A program made the translations under genes and the position numbers. This document shows positions 7,198-15,197 of a DNA stretch of 39,713 bases, piece after piece (positions within the stretch are counted from its first letter, which is position 1; each line of letters starts with the position of its first letter). The notes below the pieces were generated by a model, which worked only from the letters and a program-made list of their open reading frames with translations, ran no database searches and was not told the DNA's origin. Origin of the DNA: an uncultured Eubacteriales bacterium. GTDB lineage: Bacteria > Bacillota > Clostridia > Christensenellales > CAG-917. The stretch covers positions 1 through 39,713 of the forward strand of contig URAF01000015.1 of the NCBI GenBank assembly GCA_900545885.1, written 5' to 3'.

Positions 7198-8358
7198 TTA
7201 ATGTTGCAGATTTTCGGTGTTATCTATTCTTTTTGTGATTTCGGCGATAGACAATCCCGTTCTTTCCGCGATTGCGGCAACGTCCTCGTATTCGGGTTTT
7301 ATCTTGTTCACGCCCGCGCCGTAACTGCGTTTGAAAGTGACCTCGCCGAATTCCGTTTCGCGGCGGAAAGTTTCGCGTTGCAGACGGTAGCGGTTTACCT
7401 TCGACATCCTGACGCCGATTGTCGTCGTGTGTTTGAAAATAAGTCCCGCAAACTTCTCGGAGTCTTCCAATCTGCAAAGGCAGACAAGCATTACGCCGGG
7501 GCGGTTTTTCTTCATCTGTATGTTGATGAGAGAGCAGTCGAGAGCGCCTTCTTTCATGAGTTTTTCGCAGGCGTAACCCAATGCTTCGCCCGTCATATCG
7601 TCGATGTTGCAGACGAGTTCCGCCGTTTCTTCAAACGCCGCGTCGCTTTGTCCCGTAAACGCGCGCAAACAGTTCACGACGTCGGGCAAATCTTTTCCGC
7701 CCATACCGTAACCCGTCGACGAAAGTACCATAGGCGGCATTTCGCCGAATGAGTCGGCGAACTCGGCAAGCAGCGCGGCGCCTGTCGTGGTGCACATTTC
7801 GCAGTCGCCTTTGGAATAGACGGGAATGCCTTTGAGCAGTTCCGCGGTTGCGGGCGTCGGGACGGGGAGTGTTCCGTGTGCGCATCTCACAGTACCGCCC
7901 CCGACGTTTACGGACGAACATATCACGCGTTCGGGAGCAACTGCGTTCAGCAGGAAACACGAGCATACGACGTTGGTTACGGCTTTTATTCCGCCCACTT
8001 CGTGAAAGCGGACTTCGCTTTCGGTAGAACCGTGCACACGCGCTTCTGCGCTTGCGATTCTTTTGTATACGGCTTTCGCGCGTGCTTTGACGGCTGCGGG
8101 AAAAAGGAAGGAATCGATTATCGCGTTTACGTCCGAGAGCGAGCGGTGCACGTGTCCGTGCGATTCGCATTCAACTGTGAACAACGTGCCCGACACGTCT
8201 TTGCGCAGGCATTCTTTTGCGTAGATTTTTACGCCTTCGGGGGCTGCGGACTGCATTTCCGAGAGCAGTTCGTAGTCGCGGCCGCACACGTCGTAAAGTG
8301 CCGCGGCAACCATATCGCCCGACGCGCCGCATTTGCATTCGAGATAAAGCGTCTTCAT
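7198..8358 (-). CDS. larC: LarC, nickel insertase for the nickel-pincer nucleotide cofactor
   Basis: A 386-residue cytoplasmic protein of the LarC family, which inserts nickel into the pyridinium bis-thiocarboxylate mononucleotide (CTP-dependent cyclometallation). It starts MKTLYLECKCGASGDM and contains HVHRSLSDV, RFHEVGG and a C-terminal PEYEDVAAIAERTGLS, all family hallmarks. LarC1 and LarC2 parts are in one uninterrupted frame, unlike the Lactobacillus plantarum gene, where they are joined by frameshifting. The ATG at 8358 overlaps the larB stop by four bases (ATGA). As the last gene of the nickel operon it would use nickel brought in by the upstream ABC transporter. The apo-enzyme that receives the cofactor (LarA) is not in this window. 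Confidence 0.95.
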   Translation of the reverse strand: MKTLYLECKCGASGDMVAAALYDVCGRDYELLSEMQSAAPEGVKIYAKECLRKDVSGTLFTVECESHGHVHRSLSDVNAIIDSFLFPAAVKARAKAVYKRIASAEARVHGSTESEVRFHEVGGIKAVTNVVCSCFLLNAVAPERVICSSVNVGGGTVRCAHGTLPVPTPATAELLKGIPVYSKGDCEMCTTTGAALLAEFADSFGEMPPMVLSSTGYGMGGKDLPDVVNCLRAFTGQSDAAFEETAELVCNIDDMTGEALGYACEKLMKEGALDCSLINIQMKKNRPGVMLVCLCRLEDSEKFAGLIFKHTTTIGVRMSKVNRYRLQRETFRRETEFGEVTFKRSYGAGVNKIKPEYEDVAAIAERTGLSIAEITKRIDNTENLQH

Positions 8359-9113
8359 TTGTTTTCTCCCATTTTGTTTATCATATCGGCAAGATACCCC
8401 GCGCCGAAACCGTTGTCGATGTTTACCACGCTTATGCCGTTTGCGCAGGAGTTGAGCATGGCAAGCAAGGCGGACATTCCGCCAAAATTCGCACCGTAAC
8501 CGACGCTTGTCGGCACGGCGATTACGGGACAGTCGGCAAGTCCTCCGACTACGCTTGCAAGTGCGCCTTCCATACCCGCTACGGCGATTATCACGCGCGC
8601 CTGCATAATTTCGTCGAGATGAGCGAGCAACCTGTGAATGCCCGAAACGCCGACGTCGTATATGCGCGTGACTTTGCTGCCGAGGCATTCCGCAGTCAAC
8701 GCCGCTTCTTCGCAAACGCCGATGTCGCTTGTACCTGCCGAAACGAGAACGATGTTGCCGACGGCGGGTCTGTTGTCTGACGGAGCTATTATCGCCGCGC
8801 GTGCAAGAGGGTAGTAAACGGCGTCGGCAATTTTTGCGTGTACGTCATTGAATACGTCTTCTGCCAGCCGCGTGACGAGAATGTCGTTCAGCCCGTTGGC
8901 AACCATGTTTGTTGCAATGCCGACAATTTGTTCAGCCGATTTGCCTTGCCCGAATATAACTTCTTTAGTGCCTTGTCTGACGGCGCGGTGATAGTCGACG
9001 TGAGCGTAACCCAAATCTTCGAAAGGCTGTTTTTTGAGTTGCAGAAGCGCGTCTTCCACGCTCATTTCGCCCGACTTTATCATTTGAAGAATTTTCTCGG
9101 TTTGGTTTTTCAT
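8355..9113 (-). CDS. larB: LarB, pyridinium-3,5-biscarboxylate synthase
   Basis: A 252-residue protein. The N-terminal 80 residues are the LarB-specific part (DLGYAHVDYHRAVRQGTKEVIFGQGKS split across residues 33-59). The C-terminal half is a PurE-like carboxylase domain with the glycine-rich stretches LVSAGTSDIGVCEEA and VAGMEGALASVVGGL. LarB carboxylates and hydrolyses nicotinic acid adenine dinucleotide, the first step of nickel-pincer cofactor synthesis. Start and stop overlap larE and larC by four bases each, so the three are translationally coupled. Confidence 0.96.
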   Translation of the reverse strand: MKNQTEKILQMIKSGEMSVEDALLQLKKQPFEDLGYAHVDYHRAVRQGTKEVIFGQGKSAEQIVGIATNMVANGLNDILVTRLAEDVFNDVHAKIADAVYYPLARAAIIAPSDNRPAVGNIVLVSAGTSDIGVCEEAALTAECLGSKVTRIYDVGVSGIHRLLAHLDEIMQARVIIAVAGMEGALASVVGGLADCPVIAVPTSVGYGANFGGMSALLAMLNSCANGISVVNIDNGFGAGYLADMINKMGENK

Positions 9114-9883
9114 TGTTCTTTCCTCGTTTCCGATTTAGGATATGCTTTCGGGAAAATCCCGTGGATTTCGTCGCAGATTTCTTTCTCGGCTTTCACAAAC
9201 TCAGCCCATTGGGACTCCGCTATCTGCAAAGTCGCAGCCCCCTCGCGCACTCTCACGCGGAAATCCGAAAACCCCCGTTTCATCAGCGATTTTTCCGCAA
9301 GTTCGATTTGCGACAAAACGTCGGCGGTCAGTCTTTCTCCCGTTGCCTGACGTGTGGCAATACAGGAGTACGACGGCTTGTTCCAAACACTGAGTCCGTA
9401 TTCGCGGGCAAGTTCGCGCACGTCGGATTTGGTGAGTCCGCAATCTTTGAGCGGAGAGATTATGCCGAGCTCCGAAAGTGCGCGCGCACCCGGTCTGTAG
9501 GTTTCGTCGTCGGACGCGTTCGTGCCGTCCGCAAAACTCTCGAAACCGTCTTTCATTGCCGCTTCGACGATTGCCGTCATCATCTTCTTTTTGCAGTAGT
9601 AACAGCGCAAAGGCGAGTTTACGGCAATGTTTTCGTCTGATAAAACGTCGATTTGCACAACTTCTAGCTTTGCGCCGAGTTCGTTTGCAAGGCTTGTTGC
9701 GTCGTCCGTTTCGAATTTCGGTTGAAAAAGCGACACCGCGAGATAGGCTTTGACGGGTATGTTTTCGCCGAGCAAAAAGGCAAGCAACGCTGCGGAGTCC
9801 GTGCCGCCCGAGTAGGCAAGCGCGATACCCGAAGTGCCTTTGAAATATTCTTTCAAACGTCTTTTTGCCGTGTCCGTCGTCAT
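9110..9883 (-). CDS. larE: LarE, ATP-dependent sulfur transferase
   Basis: A 257-residue PP-loop ATP pyrophosphatase. The nucleotide loop SGGTDS is at residues 25-30. LarE adenylates the carboxylates made by LarB and converts them to thiocarboxylates. Cysteines lie at 94 and 97 (RCYYCKKKM), 148 and 174 (KPSYSCIATR). C174 sits in the segment that holds the sacrificial cysteine of the L. plantarum enzyme. Some LarE proteins instead carry an iron-sulfur cluster on three cysteines; the extra cysteines leave the class open. It begins 141 bases after the TPR gene, the largest gap on this side of the operon, and is followed without gap by larB. Confidence 0.94.
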   Translation of the reverse strand: MTTDTAKRRLKEYFKGTSGIALAYSGGTDSAALLAFLLGENIPVKAYLAVSLFQPKFETDDATSLANELGAKLEVVQIDVLSDENIAVNSPLRCYYCKKKMMTAIVEAAMKDGFESFADGTNASDDETYRPGARALSELGIISPLKDCGLTKSDVRELAREYGLSVWNKPSYSCIATRQATGERLTADVLSQIELAEKSLMKRGFSDFRVRVREGAATLQIAESQWAEFVKAEKEICDEIHGIFPKAYPKSETRKEQ

Positions 9884-10024
9884 GGTTTTATTTCTTTTTC
9901 CGCGTAGGTTTCAATCCTTGTCTGTCACCTTTACCGAATGATTTTTCGGCGTTTGGTTTTTAGTGTTGTTTCGGGTTGTTGATTGTGGTTGCGTATTATT
10001 GCTTGTTGTTGCGTAATTGCGCAA

Positions 10025-10909
10025 TCAGTCAATCAGTCCTTGTGCTTTTCCGTCGCCGTAGGCGGCAATCCACGCGAAACTTCCCCAGTATGTTTGTTTG
10101 TCCAGCATTTCCGAGAGTGCCGCGCGTGCGGCGGTGCGTTTGCCGCGCATCTTTTCGTAGTGGTATACGCCGTAGAGGAATAGGGTTCTCGTCATTTCGT
10201 CCGCGTCTTCCGTGCTTTCTGTGAGGTGTGCGAGCGTGTCTTCGCCTGCAAACAGTTTGCAGGTGAGCAGGTACCCCACGTGATGTCCGATTTGAATGTC
10301 GGCAGAGTATTCGGCAAGTGCGGCGCCCGTGTCTTTGCCCAGTCTTACCAATGTGAGCAGGTGCCAGTAAATCACGGCTATGTACATATCCGCGTTGTCG
10401 CGGGTGAGCGGATAGCAGTTTATGAAATATTCTTCGGCGCGTTCGAAGTTGCCGTCGTAAAATTCGCAAAGTCCTTGCCTGTAAATCACGTCAAGGCTTG
10501 CGGGGTTCAGTCTGTCGCATACCGCGAGCAGTTCGCGGGCTTTGCCGAAGTTGCGCGTTTTGAGCATGCAAAGGGCGAGTTTGCGGTTGGCGGCGTAGTT
10601 CGAAGGGTCGCCTGCAAGTATTTTTTCGTAGACCTCTGCCGCTTCCTTATATCGCAGTTGGAAGCACAGCGCGCCCGCTAGCGCAAGCAGATTTTCAGCG
10701 GTCGGGTTTTCGGTCGCGGTTCTGCGCGCCGCGGCGGTGCCGTCGTTGTCGGGGGTAGAGGGAGATATACTGCCGAATTCGCTTTCGTACGTTTCGTGCA
10801 GTTCTCCGAAAAGACGGTGGAAAGGTGCGTGTCCGCCGTCGTGTCCGTGGTGATGGTGCGAGTGTCCCGCAAGTCCGCAGGTGCACACTCCCGTGAGATT
10901 GTCACACAT
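10025..10909 (-). CDS. TPR protein with an N-terminal histidine-rich metal-binding motif
   Basis: A 294-residue protein I cannot assign to a named family. Its first 31 residues hold C2, C9, C11 and eight histidines (16, 18-21, 23, 27, 31; core GHSHHHHGHDGGH), a composition typical of nickel-binding tails such as those of HypB, SlyD or UreE. Residues about 60-290 are helical with tetratricopeptide-like repeats, clearest at 85-150 (AEVYEKILAGDPSNYAANRKL split) and 155-185. No signal peptide or membrane segment is seen, so it is cytoplasmic. The ATG lies 8 bases after the permease stop, with AGGAG overlapping that stop. Its place between a nickel-type importer and larEBC suggests a nickel store or delivery scaffold; this is inference. 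Confidence 0.85.
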   Translation of the reverse strand: MCDNLTGVCTCGLAGHSHHHHGHDGGHAPFHRLFGELHETYESEFGSISPSTPDNDGTAAARRTATENPTAENLLALAGALCFQLRYKEAAEVYEKILAGDPSNYAANRKLALCMLKTRNFGKARELLAVCDRLNPASLDVIYRQGLCEFYDGNFERAEEYFINCYPLTRDNADMYIAVIYWHLLTLVRLGKDTGAALAEYSADIQIGHHVGYLLTCKLFAGEDTLAHLTESTEDADEMTRTLFLYGVYHYEKMRGKRTAARAALSEMLDKQTYWGSFAWIAAYGDGKAQGLID

Positions 10910-10917
10910 AGTTTCTC

Positions 10918-11784
10918 CTAGTCCAGATATCCGCTTCCGCCTTTGACGGCGTCCGCGCGTTTTTCCAGAAAATAGTTTATCATATAAAAGGCGAGAACGA
11001 GAAGCATTATACATACTCCCGGTGCAATGAACCAGTTGTATGCGCCCATGGCGAACCCGCCGTGTTTGTATGCAAGGTTAATCATTCCGCCCCAGGTTAT
11101 GTCGGTTACGTTTCCGAGTCCGAGAAAACCGAGAGTGGATTCGAGCAGAATGCAGCTTGCCACGCTGGTGATGTATTTTGCAACAACCACTTCGCGAAGA
11201 TTGGGCATTATGTGCCCGAATAATATTCGCGCTTTGGAGTAGCCGAGTCCTCTCATAATTTCGGTGAAAGGCATTTTTTTGAGTTGCATTGTGCGTGCGC
11301 GCACCGCGCGTGCCGTCGAACACCAACCGAGCAGGGATATGGTGAGTACGACGTTCTGCCAGCCTGCTCCGAGGTATGCGGCAAGTACTATCGCGAGCGG
11401 CAACATGGGTATCAGCAGGAAGAAGTTGATTATGCCGTTGACGGCTTCACCCGCGATACTTCCGAGATAACCGGCAAGCAGTCCGATTACCGTGCCGACA
11501 ACGAGCGAAATGAGCGCGGCAAGCAGTCCGACCGCAAGAGTTGAACGCGCGGCGTATATGGTTTCGCTGAGTATGTCGCGTCCTAGGTTGTTGGTGCCGA
11601 GCAGATGTTCGGACGAGCAGGGTTGATAAGGTTCGAAAACCGTTTCGGGGTTGTAGGGCGCTACGCTTTCGGGGAAGATTGCAAACACCGCGAAGACGCA
11701 CATGATTATAATCCCCGCTGCAAGCGCGATGTAACCTTTGCGGCTGACGTTTCTGAGAGTGCGGAAGAATTTGGGTTTATTCAT
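10918..11784 (-). CDS. ABC transporter permease, DppC/NikC type
   Basis: A 288-residue inner-membrane permease. An N-terminal transmembrane segment (about 17-38) is followed by an extracytoplasmic loop containing HLLGTNNLGRDILS, a hallmark of the DppC/OppC/NikC group. The remaining helices include the cytoplasmic EAA-like loop near MRGLGYSKARILFGHIMPN. It forms the channel with the NikB-type partner. The ATG at 11784 is inside the end of that gene (8-base overlap, GCGTATGAATAA). The family imports peptides, nickel or nickel chelates; the lar neighbours favour nickel. Confidence 0.92.
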   Translation of the reverse strand: MNKPKFFRTLRNVSRKGYIALAAGIIIMCVFAVFAIFPESVAPYNPETVFEPYQPCSSEHLLGTNNLGRDILSETIYAARSTLAVGLLAALISLVVGTVIGLLAGYLGSIAGEAVNGIINFFLLIPMLPLAIVLAAYLGAGWQNVVLTISLLGWCSTARAVRARTMQLKKMPFTEIMRGLGYSKARILFGHIMPNLREVVVAKYITSVASCILLESTLGFLGLGNVTDITWGGMINLAYKHGGFAMGAYNWFIAPGVCIMLLVLAFYMINYFLEKRADAVKGGSGYLD

Positions 11785-12760
11785 ACGCTTCCCCCAATCT
11801 CTGTCGCGGGTCGGACAGAGCGCACAATACGTCGGTTGCGAAGTTGGCGACAATCACCATCACCGCAATGACGAACAGACAGCCTTGCAATGTCGGATAA
11901 TCGCGGACGGTTACGGCGTTGCCGACAAGCGTGCCCATTCCGTCCAACGAAAAAATCATTTCGACGACGAGCGACCCCGACAGCATTTTGCCGAACCCCG
12001 TACCGACAAGCGCGATAAAGGGCTGACAGATGTTGGAGAACACGTGAACTATGCGCACGCGCGCTCCCGATAATCCTTTAGCCTGCGCAAAAACGGCGTA
12101 TTTGGCTTCCTGTTCTTTTGCCGCCATATTGCGCACAAGCACGTATTTTGCGGGAGTGCTGACGGCGACGAGCGTGCCGACGGGCAGAACAAGGTGCGTG
12201 AGCCTGTCGAGGAAATAGAGGAACGGGTCGTCGGGCGGGATTACGGAGTTGAGCCCGCCGTAGGGCAGCCATTGCAGTTCGTATGCGAAAATTATGACCG
12301 CGAGCATTGCCATAAAGAAGGTCGGAACGGAGTTAAGCGCGATGTTGAATCCCGTCGAAAAGCGGTCGAGCATACGCGATTTCGAAGAGCCTGCGCGCAG
12401 TCCCCATAGCATTGCGATAAGCGCGGATATAATCATGGCAGGCAGTGCAACCTGCAACGTAACGGGTATTTTTTCGGCGATTACGTCCGCGACGTCGCCG
12501 CCTTGGTGGTAAGAGTAACCGAGGTCGCCCGTGAACAGTCCGCGCAGGTAGTCGCCGAACTGTTCGGACACGGGCTTGTCAAGTCCCAGAAGCTGATAGT
12601 AGTAGTCGTACTCTTCCTGCGTGACGTAGTCGTCCTCGCCGCCTATCAGCGTATATACGGGGTCGCCCGGCATAATTCGCGGCAGGAAAAAGTTGACGAC
12701 AACCACCGCCGCCAACGCTATGACCGAAAATATAAGACTGCCGAGAATTTTTTTGCGCAT
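11777..12760 (-). CDS. ABC transporter permease, DppB/NikB type
   Basis: A 327-residue permease starting MRKKILGSLIF, with one N-terminal transmembrane helix, a long extracytoplasmic segment (about 35-95, containing PGDPVYTL and GLFTGDLGYSY, both typical of DppB) and about five C-terminal helices. The EAA loop lies near AKYAVFAQAKGLSGARVRIVH (residues about 215-235). It is separated from the binding-protein gene by 159 bases that include a strong hairpin. With the NikC-type protein it forms the membrane part of the importer. Confidence 0.92.
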   Translation of the reverse strand: MRKKILGSLIFSVIALAAVVVVNFFLPRIMPGDPVYTLIGGEDDYVTQEEYDYYYQLLGLDKPVSEQFGDYLRGLFTGDLGYSYHQGGDVADVIAEKIPVTLQVALPAMIISALIAMLWGLRAGSSKSRMLDRFSTGFNIALNSVPTFFMAMLAVIIFAYELQWLPYGGLNSVIPPDDPFLYFLDRLTHLVLPVGTLVAVSTPAKYVLVRNMAAKEQEAKYAVFAQAKGLSGARVRIVHVFSNICQPFIALVGTGFGKMLSGSLVVEMIFSLDGMGTLVGNAVTVRDYPTLQGCLFVIAVMVIVANFATDVLCALSDPRQRLGEAYE

Positions 12761-12772
12761 TCGTTTTTGTGC

Positions 12773-12801
12773 GGACGGAGCGTCGTACCCCGTCCGCGGT
12801 T
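12773..12801 (-). other. Strong intercistronic hairpin between binding protein and permease genes
   Basis: GCGGACGG and CCGTCCGC pair across a 9-12 base loop. No T-run follows on the minus strand, so it is not a terminator for the operon. Hairpins at this place commonly protect upstream binding-protein mRNA from 3' decay, giving more binding protein than permease; that role is inferred. Confidence 0.55.
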
Positions 12802-12919
12802 TTTGTTGTTGAGTGTGTGTTGCGTTGCGGTTTCGGATTGCTTGACCGCAGCGGTTTATGGTTTGTTGTTTTTACGGGTCGTTCGTGTTATTCGGATTTA
12901 CCCGTTTTGCTTTGATTGG

Positions 12920-14497
12920 TTATTTCACTCTTTTGAGCGTCTGCCAGCCGAGAACGTTGAGCAGTCCGAAAGAGCCGTCCTTGCGGAAACCCGTAAGCGA
13001 AGAGGAGTAAACCTGCACCATGCTGTCGTTGTAAAGCGATATTGCGGGGGTGTTTTCCACGCAGTAGTTTTGGAATGCTTTTGCCGCTTGCATATACTGT
13101 TCGGAAGTTGCCGCGCCGTTGAGGTCTGAAATTATCTGCAAAAAGTCGGGTGCGGTTATGTTGCCTGCGGGAACGTTGCCCGTCGCCACGAAATACATGC
13201 TGCCGAGACCGCCTTGATTACCCACGCCGAACGCCGTAAGTTTGAGAAGGCAAGTCTGATGAGAATGTTCTTTGAGCGTGTTGTTGAACGACGTTGCTTC
13301 CTGCGATTTGATGTCGAGTGTCACAAGTCCCGTTTCTTCTATTTGGGTTTTCAGGATTTTGGCGACTTCGCCGTAGTTGCCGTCCGAGCGGACGAGCAGT
13401 TCGAAACGGAATTTGTTAGAAGTGGAGTATCCCGCTTCGGTCAACAGCCGTTTTGCTTCGTCGATGTTACGGGTGCGTTCCGCGGTTTCGGTGTATCCGA
13501 TTGTCGACGGAGAAGCAAATCCTTCGTAAGAGGGGGTTGCAAACGACGTGCCGAACAGCTTGCGAACCTGCGCGTAGTCAATTGCGAGCGCGATTGCCTT
13601 GCGGACGTTCGGGTCGGTGATTTTCTCGTTGTTGAAAAACAGGTTCATCGGATAGGCTTCGTCGGCGTAGCTGTCGAGCGTAAGCCCTTTTTCGTCGGAG
13701 AAGTCTTTTTCTGCGGCGGCGTCAAGTCCTTTGGAATAGTTGTATTCCATGTCGATTTCACCCGTTTTGAGCGCAAGGTGCATGACGTCCGTCGTGCCGT
13801 AGATTTTGAAGATTACCTTGTCGAAATAGACTTGGTCGGCAAAGGGGTAGTCCGCAAATTTTACGAAAGTCAGCGTTCCCGAATTGCGGTCGAATTTTTC
13901 GAATTTGAACGGTCCGCACCCCACGACGGAATCGGCGTCGGACAGGGTTTCGACGGTTTTGCCTTCGATTAAGTGTTTGGGCATAATTCTGACTGCCGTC
14001 ATATTGTTGAGAAAGCGCGGATTTGCGGATTTCAGAGTGATTTCCGCGGTTTTGTCGTCGGTTTTGGCGATGTTTTCGACAATGCAGTTTTCGCCTTCGG
14101 GGTAGTCGAAGAAGTCCGTGAAAGTGAACACGAGGTCGTCTGCCGTCACGGCTACGCCGTCGTGCCACTTGAACCCGTCGCGTACGGTAAAGCTCCACGT
14201 TTTACCGCCGTCCTGTTCGCTGTATTCGGTGAGCAGGGGTTCGAAGGTGCCTTCGGTGGTTTTTGATACGGGCGCAAGCTGTGAAACGGTGCCGCTCAGT
14301 ACGTCGTAGTTGTAACCTGCGTTGCCGCCGCTTGACGCGTCGAGGCGGTTCAGACTTTTGATTGCCGTTGTTGTTCCGATAATAAGCGTTTTGTCGTCCG
14401 CGCCGTTGCCTTTTTTGTTGCATGCCGCGAACGCGAACATAACAAGCGTAAGCACAAGTACGGCGATAATGACGGAAATTGTGATTTTCTTTTTCAT
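12920..14497 (-). CDS. Solute-binding lipoprotein of a nickel/peptide-type ABC importer
   Basis: A 525-residue family 5 extracellular solute-binding protein. A lipoprotein signal peptide runs to AFAAC, with the lipidated cysteine at residue 26. The mature part shows family signatures: WSFTVRDGFKWHDGVAVTADD split at about 95-120, GCGPFKFEKF and VRKAIALAIDYAQVRKLFG. This family includes NikA, DppA and OppA. It is preceded by the two ATPase genes (10-base gap) and followed by both permeases. A nickel or nickel-chelate ligand is inferred from larE, larB and larC downstream; sequence alone would allow a peptide ligand. Confidence 0.92.
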   Translation of the reverse strand: MKKKITISVIIAVLVLTLVMFAFAACNKKGNGADDKTLIIGTTTAIKSLNRLDASSGGNAGYNYDVLSGTVSQLAPVSKTTEGTFEPLLTEYSEQDGGKTWSFTVRDGFKWHDGVAVTADDLVFTFTDFFDYPEGENCIVENIAKTDDKTAEITLKSANPRFLNNMTAVRIMPKHLIEGKTVETLSDADSVVGCGPFKFEKFDRNSGTLTFVKFADYPFADQVYFDKVIFKIYGTTDVMHLALKTGEIDMEYNYSKGLDAAAEKDFSDEKGLTLDSYADEAYPMNLFFNNEKITDPNVRKAIALAIDYAQVRKLFGTSFATPSYEGFASPSTIGYTETAERTRNIDEAKRLLTEAGYSTSNKFRFELLVRSDGNYGEVAKILKTQIEETGLVTLDIKSQEATSFNNTLKEHSHQTCLLKLTAFGVGNQGGLGSMYFVATGNVPAGNITAPDFLQIISDLNGAATSEQYMQAAKAFQNYCVENTPAISLYNDSMVQVYSSSLTGFRKDGSFGLLNVLGWQTLKRVK

Positions 14498-14507
14498 GTT
14501 TTCTCCT

Positions 14508-15197
14508 TTATTCGTTCTGGTTGAGTCTGCCGTCCGTCAATCGGTAGCGTCTGGTCGTAAACGCTTCAACCAACGATTCGTCGTGGGAGATGAACAGTAC
14601 GGATAACTTTTCTGTTTTGACGAGGCTGTCCAGAAGTGCGACAATCTGCGCTTGCGACGATATGTCGAGCATGGAAGTCGCTTCGTCCGAAATCAGCACC
14701 GACGGACGCACGGCAAGCGCGCGTGCTATCGCGATACGCTGTGCCTGACCGCCCGAAATCTGCGCGGGGGTGCGCTTTGCTATGTCTGGTTCCAATCCGA
14801 CTTTTTCGAGAAGTTCGGCTGTCAGTCGTTCGGCTTCGGTGCGGTTCGCCGCACGTCTTGCAACCCGCAACGCTTCGGCTACGGCTTTTCCGACGGGTTG
14901 TACGGGGTCGAGCGAAGCGTAAGGGTGCTGCGGAACGAGCTGGACGGTTTTCCCGACGTCGCGGTTGTATCGTTTTTTCGCGTCGTACAGGGGAGCGCCG
15001 TCTATATAAACGTTGCCGCCGTCGGGCGGCGTCAATCCGCAAAGTATTCTGGCGATGGTGGTTTTACCTTCGCCGCTTTTGCCGAGAATGCCTACTTTTT
15101 CGCCTTCGCCGATATAAAAGGTGGCGTCAACAAGCGGGGTGCAGACCTTTTTGTGCGAAAGCGCAAACGACTTGGAAAGATTATCTGCATTCAGCAC
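14508..15197 (-). CDS. ABC transporter ATPase, OppF/NikE type
   Basis: A 229-residue ATPase. Walker A is GKSGEGKT, the Q-loop lies near TVQLVPQHPYASLDP, the signature is ISGGQAQR and Walker B is VLISDEATS; the switch histidine is in LFISHD. It lacks the C-terminal oligopeptide extension seen in its partner, as is usual for NikE. It starts 17 bases inside the preceding ATPase gene. The pair powers the importer. Confidence 0.93.
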   Translation of the reverse strand: MLNADNLSKSFALSHKKVCTPLVDATFYIGEGEKVGILGKSGEGKTTIARILCGLTPPDGGNVYIDGAPLYDAKKRYNRDVGKTVQLVPQHPYASLDPVQPVGKAVAEALRVARRAANRTEAERLTAELLEKVGLEPDIAKRTPAQISGGQAQRIAIARALAVRPSVLISDEATSMLDISSQAQIVALLDSLVKTEKLSVLFISHDESLVEAFTTRRYRLTDGRLNQNE

